In this document: piece after piece, positions 58,989 through 64,000 of the stretch
Position numbering within the stretch: position 1 is the first letter of the stretch
Layout of the letters: every line of letters starts with the position of its first letter
NCBI GenBank assembly: GCA_003278855.1
Contig: QCCU01000005.1
Coordinates: forward strand, 1-64,000
DNA: 64,000 nt
From: Prochlorococcus sp. AG-347-M23
GTDB lineage: Bacteria; Cyanobacteriota; Cyanobacteriia; PCC-6307; Cyanobiaceae
Direction of reading: 5' to 3'
The notes under the pieces: generated by a model
What the model was told of the DNA's origin: nothing
The model's input: only the letters and a program-made list of their open reading frames with translations
Databases searched by the model: none
Program-made: the position numbers and the translations under genes

Positions 58989-59564
58989 TTAAGAAAAAAT
59001 TTCAATTAAATCTGGAATAATTTTTTTTAATGCTTTACCTCTATGACTACAAGAGTCTTTAATATCATTATTCATTTCTGCGAAAGTTAATCTGGTAGAA
59101 CTCTCCTCAAAAATTGGGTCATACCCAAAACCACTTATTCCTCTTGGGTTTAAAATAATTTTGCCATGACATTTGGCCTCAGATTCAATAATCACTTCAC
59201 CATTTGGGGAACAAACACAAATATTAGCAATAAAGAAAGCACTTCTATTTTGCACTCCATCAAGTTCTCTTAAAACTCGTTCAATTCTCTTCTGATCATT
59301 TTCTGCATATCTAGATGAGTAAATGCCAGGCTTACCACCTAGTGCTTCAATACAAATTCCTGAATCATCTGCTATTGAAAAATTATTTGTTTTTCTCGAA
59401 ACTTCACTCGCTTTTTTAATTGCATTATCTCTAAATGTCAGTCCATCCTCTTCAACTTCTAATGATTCTGGCTGGAGTAACAATTTACAATTAACTCCAG
59501 CAAGCAATTTCTTATATTCTTCAATTTTACCTTTATTCTTACTCGCTAAAAATAAATTTTTCAT
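58989..59564 (-). CDS. rdgB: Non-canonical purine NTP pyrophosphatase (RdgB/HAM1)
   Basis: 191 residues from MKNLFLASKNKGKIEEYKKLL; the track ORF (204 aa) starts 13 residues earlier and overlaps the pgm stop. LASKNKGKIEEY, EVEEDGLTFRDNAIKKA and SIADDSGICIEALGGKPGIYSSRYA are the ITPase signature. The C-terminal GFGYDPIF and SHRGKALKKI complete the pocket. It removes ITP/XTP/dITP from the nucleotide pool. It begins 2 bp after the pgm stop. Confidence 0.94.
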   Translation of the reverse strand: MKNLFLASKNKGKIEEYKKLLAGVNCKLLLQPESLEVEEDGLTFRDNAIKKASEVSRKTNNFSIADDSGICIEALGGKPGIYSSRYAENDQKRIERVLRELDGVQNRSAFFIANICVCSPNGEVIIESEAKCHGKIILNPRGISGFGYDPIFEESSTRLTFAEMNNDIKDSCSHRGKALKKIIPDLIEIFS

Positions 59565-59566
59565 CC

Positions 59567-61021
59567 TTATTTTCCCGCCAAATTTATAAATTCTTGGCCC
59601 CACTCTAATACCTCAATTAGATAAGATTCTTTTGGTGCTTCACAATATAACCTTAAAAGAGGTTCCGTTCCTGAAAACCTAAAAAGAAGCCAAAAATTTT
59701 TATCAATTCTCAACTTTATTCCATCGATCTTTGAGATACTTTTTAACTTGTGATTATTAATATTCTCAGGAATATTATCTATGATAAATTCTTTTACGTT
59801 ATTTTTTTCTGACTGATTTGGAAATTTAATATCAATTCTTTTATAAAAACTTGGCCCAAAATCTTCTTGAATTTCATCTAAGGTTTCATATAAATATTGA
59901 GATTTTTCAGCAATTCCATTTAATAAAACCATCGCTGCATATAGAGCATCTCTTTCAGGCATAAAGTCACCAAAACCAACTCCCCCAGATTCCTCTCCTC
60001 CAATAAATATTTTTTCTTTAATCATTTTTTCAGCAATATATTTAAAGCCAACTGGAAGTTCAAAAACATCTCTATTTTGACTCTCTGATATATTTTTAAT
60101 AATATCTGAACCACTAACGGTCTTTAAAACTGGATAAGAATTATTTTTAATTTCGCCCAAATAGCTAATAAAGTATGGGAGTAAATCTTGAGTACTAGAG
60201 TATCTTCCTTTTTCATCAATTGCCGCAATTCTATCACCATCCCCATCAAATATAATTCCTAAAGTTTTCACTTCATTTGTTGAATTTTTAATTAGTGTTT
60301 GTTTTAGATCATCTGCATAATTCAAAAGAGGTTCAGGAGGTTTTCCTCCAAAAAAAGGATCTGCATCTTTCCTGATTTCTGAAATCACTTCTAAATCATT
60401 AGAAGCAAAAATCTCAGACATACAATTTGCAGCTGAACCATGCATGGAATCTACAAAAATTCTCAATTTCATTTTTTTTAATCTCTTGGAAATATGGTCA
60501 ATATCAAAAAGGGATTTAATTCTATCTAAATGAAATTTCTTAATATCAACCAATTGATTAATACCATCTATTTTTTCAATTGAATTTCCAAGCATTAATC
60601 TTTTTTCAACTTCACTTGTAAAGGATTCGTCAACAGAACATCCATTAAAACTCTTTATTTTCAAACCTAGCCAATTATATGGATTATGACTTGCTGTAAT
60701 TACTAACGCTCCAAGACAACCGACTTCTTTAGCATAGAAACTACAAGAGGGTGTTGTAACAAAGCCATCAGATAAGATGGGTTCGAAACCACATCCTCTT
60801 ACAAAAGGCACTATTTGCTTGGCAAATTCACAAGCCATAAATCTGCGATCATATCCAATAATAATTTTCTTTGAATTAACTTCTTTATAGTATTGATAAT
60901 GCAACTCCTGACATGCAGCGACAACAACTCTTGAAAGATTGGACAGGTTAAAGTCAAAACCAATAATTCCTCTCCAACCATCAGTTCCAAATTTTATCTT
61001 GTCTAAGATATCAGCTTTCAA
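59567..61021 (-). CDS. Phosphoglucomutase/phosphomannomutase
   Basis: 484 residues of the alpha-D-phosphohexomutase family. Four domains: phosphoserine loop VITASHNPYNWLGLK, metal loop IIFDGDGDRIAAID, sugar loop IGGEESGGVGFG, and phosphate loop RFSGTEPLLRLYC. It interconverts hexose 1- and 6-phosphates; glucose versus mannose preference cannot be told from motifs. rdgB follows 2 bp later on the same strand. Divergent from the TM0106-type gene, with an 80 bp gap. Confidence 0.92.
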   Translation of the reverse strand: MKADILDKIKFGTDGWRGIIGFDFNLSNLSRVVVAACQELHYQYYKEVNSKKIIIGYDRRFMACEFAKQIVPFVRGCGFEPILSDGFVTTPSCSFYAKEVGCLGALVITASHNPYNWLGLKIKSFNGCSVDESFTSEVEKRLMLGNSIEKIDGINQLVDIKKFHLDRIKSLFDIDHISKRLKKMKLRIFVDSMHGSAANCMSEIFASNDLEVISEIRKDADPFFGGKPPEPLLNYADDLKQTLIKNSTNEVKTLGIIFDGDGDRIAAIDEKGRYSSTQDLLPYFISYLGEIKNNSYPVLKTVSGSDIIKNISESQNRDVFELPVGFKYIAEKMIKEKIFIGGEESGGVGFGDFMPERDALYAAMVLLNGIAEKSQYLYETLDEIQEDFGPSFYKRIDIKFPNQSEKNNVKEFIIDNIPENINNHKLKSISKIDGIKLRIDKNFWLLFRFSGTEPLLRLYCEAPKESYLIEVLEWGQEFINLAGK

Positions 61022-61101
61022 ATTTAAAATTTCCTTGATTTCTTTTAATTATCTATACTAATTTAAATGAGTAAATTTTAAAACCGCCCTTAAACAATAA
61101 T

Positions 61102-62520
61102 TTGAATTCTCTTCATTTAAAAAGTTTTATAAGATGCAAAAGAAAAGCATGGCTCGATTTTAAGGGTGAAAAATCTTATGAAGTTTGGTCTCCCCACAAA
61201 GCTATAGATAAAATTAAGCAGTTTCAAATTTTCTCTAAATTTTGTAATGGTGAAATATATACAGGATTAAAAGCCTGTGAAAATGGTTATCAAGGGGTAA
61301 TTGGATTAAAAATCAAAGGGAATCTTTTCCAAAATATAAACGCAGAGATACGTCCACAATTACTTGTAAAGACTACAGGTAAAAGTAAATGGGGACAATA
61401 TAAATATTTACCTGCTGTTTATAAGTTAGGCTACAAAACAACAAAAGAACATTTATTCGACTTAGCTTTTAGTTCTATTCTATTAGAAACTTTTCAAGAA
61501 TCTAAAATTGAGAAAGGATTAGTAATTTCAACTTTTGATAAAAAAGTTAAGGTTGAAGAAATTTATTTAAATAAAAAATTAAGAAAAAAAGTTTTAAATG
61601 TTTTATTAAATTTGGATGAATGCTTGGAGGGATCCATACCAGACATAACTCAAGATAGAAAAAAATGTACTATTTGTTCCTGGCAAAAATTTTGTAACAA
61701 AGAAGCAAAAATAAATGGATATCTAACAGATATAGATGGAATAGGTTCCAAAACCGCCTCATTACTCAAAGCGAAAGGAATAACTAATACCCAAACATTA
61801 GCTGCGTATAACGAGAAACAACTTGGAGAGAAATTATCTAAATCGAACGATAAAAAGTATGAAAAAGCGTCCGTATTTGTAAAGCAAGCACAAGCATATA
61901 TCTCTGGAGAAGCATATTTAATTTCTAATAAAAATAATACGGAAGATTTATTAGAAAAAATATGTTCGGGATTTTATATATTAGATATTGAGTCAAATCC
62001 GGATGAAAGGCATGATTTTTTATATGGATTTTTAAAAGTAAAAAATTTGGCCATAAAAAAAGAAAATCTTATTTATGAACCAATCTTAAATCTTAAAAAT
62101 AATAAAGGAAAATCTTACAGGCAAATTATTGAAATACTTTTTTCACACAAGGAATGGCCAGTTTTGCATTACGGAGAAACTGAAAAAATATCATTAATTA
62201 ATATTGCTAAAGAACTAAATTTTAGTTTTGAAGAAATTGATTCACTTGCCTCAAGATTTATTGACTTACATACCTTAATTAGAAAGTCTTGGATATTACC
62301 ACTAAAAAACTATAGCTTGAAAACTGTTTCTAATTGGCTTGGATTCGAATGGATGCAGAAAAATGTAAGTGGCTCGAAAGCACTTTATTGGTGGATTCAA
62401 TATCAAATTAAAGAAAACGAAATATTTTTAAAAAAAATTATCCAATATAACAAAGATGATTGTTTGGCTACTCTAAAAATTGCAGAATATTTAATCAAAG
62501 ATCAATTAAAGAAAAATTGA
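61102..62520 (+). CDS. TM0106-family RecB-like nuclease with RNase H-like domain
   Basis: 472 residues from TTG 61102. The N-terminal part (SFIRCKRKAWLDFKG) resembles RecB/Cas4-type nucleases, and Cys12 with Cys189, Cys192 and Cys198 (CTICSWQKFC) fits the 4Fe-4S pattern of that fold. A helix-hairpin-helix follows (LTDIDGIGSKTASLLKAKG). The C-terminal 200 residues contain an RNase H-like exonuclease (ILDIESNPDERHDFLYGF, HYGETEKIS, DDCLATLKIAEYL). The canonical D...DxK nuclease residues are not obvious in the N-terminal half. Function unknown; convergent with ygfZ, 15 bp overlap. Confidence 0.8.
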   Translation: MNSLHLKSFIRCKRKAWLDFKGEKSYEVWSPHKAIDKIKQFQIFSKFCNGEIYTGLKACENGYQGVIGLKIKGNLFQNINAEIRPQLLVKTTGKSKWGQYKYLPAVYKLGYKTTKEHLFDLAFSSILLETFQESKIEKGLVISTFDKKVKVEEIYLNKKLRKKVLNVLLNLDECLEGSIPDITQDRKKCTICSWQKFCNKEAKINGYLTDIDGIGSKTASLLKAKGITNTQTLAAYNEKQLGEKLSKSNDKKYEKASVFVKQAQAYISGEAYLISNKNNTEDLLEKICSGFYILDIESNPDERHDFLYGFLKVKNLAIKKENLIYEPILNLKNNKGKSYRQIIEILFSHKEWPVLHYGETEKISLINIAKELNFSFEEIDSLASRFIDLHTLIRKSWILPLKNYSLKTVSNWLGFEWMQKNVSGSKALYWWIQYQIKENEIFLKKIIQYNKDDCLATLKIAEYLIKDQLKKN

Positions 62521-63342
62521 TCCTACAGATTTATTGATAATAATTTTTCCAAAAATTTCAGAAAAAAAATAACTTCCTTCCTCTAAATATTTTCTTTTTA
62601 TCATTGCTAAACCTTTTATTTGAGAATCTGATTTAAAAAAACTAGTGATTTTGCCTACAGAAATATGCTTGGCGGAATTTATATATAAATTTTTATCTGC
62701 AAAGTCTAAATTCAAATTAGATTCTAATGATTTCCAAGTTCTTATTTCCTGTTTTAAAGAAGAAACATTTTTTATTTTTGACATTGTTTCTTGCCCTAAA
62801 TAACAACCTTTATTAAAATTTATAAGATCTTTTAATCCCAATTCAAGAGGATTATTTTTTCCGTTTATTTCCATTTCTAAAGAAGGTATGGCCTGATTAA
62901 TCTTCCAAAGTTTTAAATCATTGGAATTTAGTAAATTTAATTTATTTTTATATATTTCAAATTCTTGATCTTCTTTTTTGAAGAAAATAGGCTCAAAAGT
63001 TCTCCATGAACTAGCTTCATCAATTTGCTGAATTCTATTTATCAAGTAAGATTCACTTATAAGTACATCGTCTGCTGGAAAAATAATTTGATTAAAGTAA
63101 TCAGTTATTTCATGAGTGTTACCCGCCAAAATAATAACTTCTAAGTTTCTTTCTAAAAAATTAATTTCAATTAATGACCTTAAAACTCCATTTGGAGTTA
63201 ACCAACAAGTTTTGATAACTTTATTTTCTGAATTTAGGATATTACCAGTTGTTATTCCATTCAAAAATGTTCTGGCATCTTTTCCAGTAATAGAAAAACA
63301 ATCAAATTTTTCAAGCCAAAACTTTTTTGTTGTATCTTGCAT
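62506..63342 (-). CDS. YgfZ/GcvT-like folate-binding protein
   Basis: 278 residues. The KGCYLGQETMSKI motif near residues 175-187 with its conserved cysteine is the YgfZ signature, and ITGKDARTFLNGITTGN at the N-terminus matches the GcvT-fold start. YgfZ proteins bind tetrahydrofolate and support Fe-S cluster assembly or repair of some enzymes. The protein is shorter and more diverged than the E. coli version. It starts 10 bp after pyrE ends on the same strand. Confidence 0.87.
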   Translation of the reverse strand: MQDTTKKFWLEKFDCFSITGKDARTFLNGITTGNILNSENKVIKTCWLTPNGVLRSLIEINFLERNLEVIILAGNTHEITDYFNQIIFPADDVLISESYLINRIQQIDEASSWRTFEPIFFKKEDQEFEIYKNKLNLLNSNDLKLWKINQAIPSLEMEINGKNNPLELGLKDLINFNKGCYLGQETMSKIKNVSSLKQEIRTWKSLESNLNLDFADKNLYINSAKHISVGKITSFFKSDSQIKGLAMIKRKYLEEGSYFFSEIFGKIIINKSVGSIFL

Positions 63343-63352
63343 TTTGAAATAA

Positions 63353-63913
63353 TTATAAAAAGTCTTTTATTGTAAAAAGACTCTTTAATTTAACATTTTC
63401 ATCTTTAAGGGCTTCTAATCCCCCTTCTTGCCTATCGACTATAGACAAAACTTCCTCAACAAGATAATTATTTTCGCGCAACTTTTTTATTGCTTTTATT
63501 ACTGAACCAGCTGTTGTTACTACATCCTCCAAAACAGTTACCAAAGTTCCTTCCTCTAATGTAGGTCCCTCTATTCCAGCTTTGGTTCCGTATTGTTTTA
63601 TTTCTTTCCGAATTATTAAACCATTAAGTCCTAAGCCTTGCGAAGCTGCTTTGACGATTAATCCGCTTACAAGAGGATCTGCACCTAAAGTCAAGCCTGC
63701 CACAGTTTTTGACCTTGAGTCCTTTAACTCTAAAAATAATTCACTTATTAAATTTAAGCCTTGGCCATTTAATGATACCGGTTTACAATTCAAGTAATGA
63801 CTGCTTTTTTTTCCTGAAGATAAAGTGAAGTTTCCTTTCTTGTAAGATTTTTCAATTAACTGGGTTAATAATTTTGTCTTATTTACGTCATACTTTTCAG
63901 AGAAATTTCCCAT
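63353..63913 (-). CDS. pyrE: Orotate phosphoribosyltransferase
   Basis: 186 residues. The PRPP-binding motif [21 protein letters not shown] and upstream [20 protein letters not shown], plus [20 protein letters not shown], identify PyrE. It joins orotate to PRPP to make OMP in pyrimidine synthesis. ATG 63913 leaves 87 bp of gene-free sequence to the window edge, which should contain its promoter. ygfZ follows 10 bp downstream. Confidence 0.95.
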   Translation of the reverse strand: MGNFSEKYDVNKTKLLTQLIEKSYKKGNFTLSSGKKSSHYLNCKPVSLNGQGLNLISELFLELKDSRSKTVAGLTLGADPLVSGLIVKAASQGLGLNGLIIRKEIKQYGTKAGIEGPTLEEGTLVTVLEDVVTTAGSVIKAIKKLRENNYLVEEVLSIVDRQEGGLEALKDENVKLKSLFTIKDFL

Positions 63914-64000
63914 TTGTAAAAGTTAAATTTATATTTACAGATTAGAAGAAAAAAAAGAAATCTCACAAAAACTTCCTAATGAGGTGTTTTTTGAAATATT

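Overview
The window looks like a piece of a high-light-adapted Prochlorococcus chromosome. It is very AT-rich outside the rRNA operon and tightly packed. It carries oxygenic photosynthesis genes (psaE, petB/petD, psbB, psbT, psbM, psbEFLJ, ndhCKJ, chlD, ctpA, ycf48, rubredoxin). It also has a plastoquinol terminal oxidase and, tellingly, a degenerate phycoerythrin beta gene (cpeB) facing a cpeS lyase gene, with no alpha subunit in view. The assignment rests on recognising protein families; no database search was possible.

Layout. 1-6 kb: a CrtISO/phytoene-dehydrogenase-like oxidoreductase, then a run of short lineage-specific genes (several below the ORF-track cutoff), the PTOX gene, an NDH-like membrane fragment, a poly-glutamine micro-protein and a possible HLIP-like micro-protein. 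6-10.5 kb: a GNAT acetyltransferase, an aldehyde dehydrogenase, a LysM protein, psaE and mutM. 10.5-15.6 kb: a complete rRNA operon on the minus strand (16S, tRNA-Ile, tRNA-Ala, 23S, 5S), with about 600 bp of gene-free DNA upstream of 16S. 16-25 kb: neutral invertase, petBD, ctpA, an HD hydrolase, minCDE, tRNA-Thr, tsaC and prmC. 25-32 kb: psbM, a ferredoxin, psbB-psbT, nrdR, rpsA, metK, a sugar kinase and tRNA-Phe. 32-41 kb: a secreted protein, a TVP38 protein, cpeS/cpeB, a UvrD helicase, a CCA-type nucleotidyltransferase and an NDH-2-like/SelD fusion. 41-46 kb: mtnP, rub-ycf48-psbEFLJ and ndhCKJ. 46-64 kb: membrane-anchored YvcK, an MlaF/MlaD-type lipid transport pair, chlD, folK-Nudix-photolyase, a DegT aminotransferase, fabI, hisB, a carotenoid oxygenase, rdgB, pgm, a TM0106-type nuclease, ygfZ and pyrE.

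How the genes work together. Most of the content is core: PSII assembly and repair (Ycf48, rubredoxin, PsbE/F/L/J, CtpA processing of D1), electron transport (cytochrome b6/subunit IV, NDH-1 C/K/J, PTOX as an electron valve), chlorophyll synthesis (ChlD), division-site placement (MinCDE), and nucleotide, DNA and tRNA housekeeping. Nothing resembles a phage, insertion sequence, CRISPR array or genomic island.

The points most worth a second look are: the degenerate cpeB with its partner cpeS; start codons of selD and mtnP diverging only 10 bp apart; the systematic abutting or overlapping of convergent genes; the cluster of unannotated micro-proteins around PTOX; the TM0106-type nuclease, whose PD-(D/E)XK residues are not evident although four Fe-S-type cysteines remain; and several inverted repeats just upstream of genes. 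I did not find a clearly novel multi-gene system.
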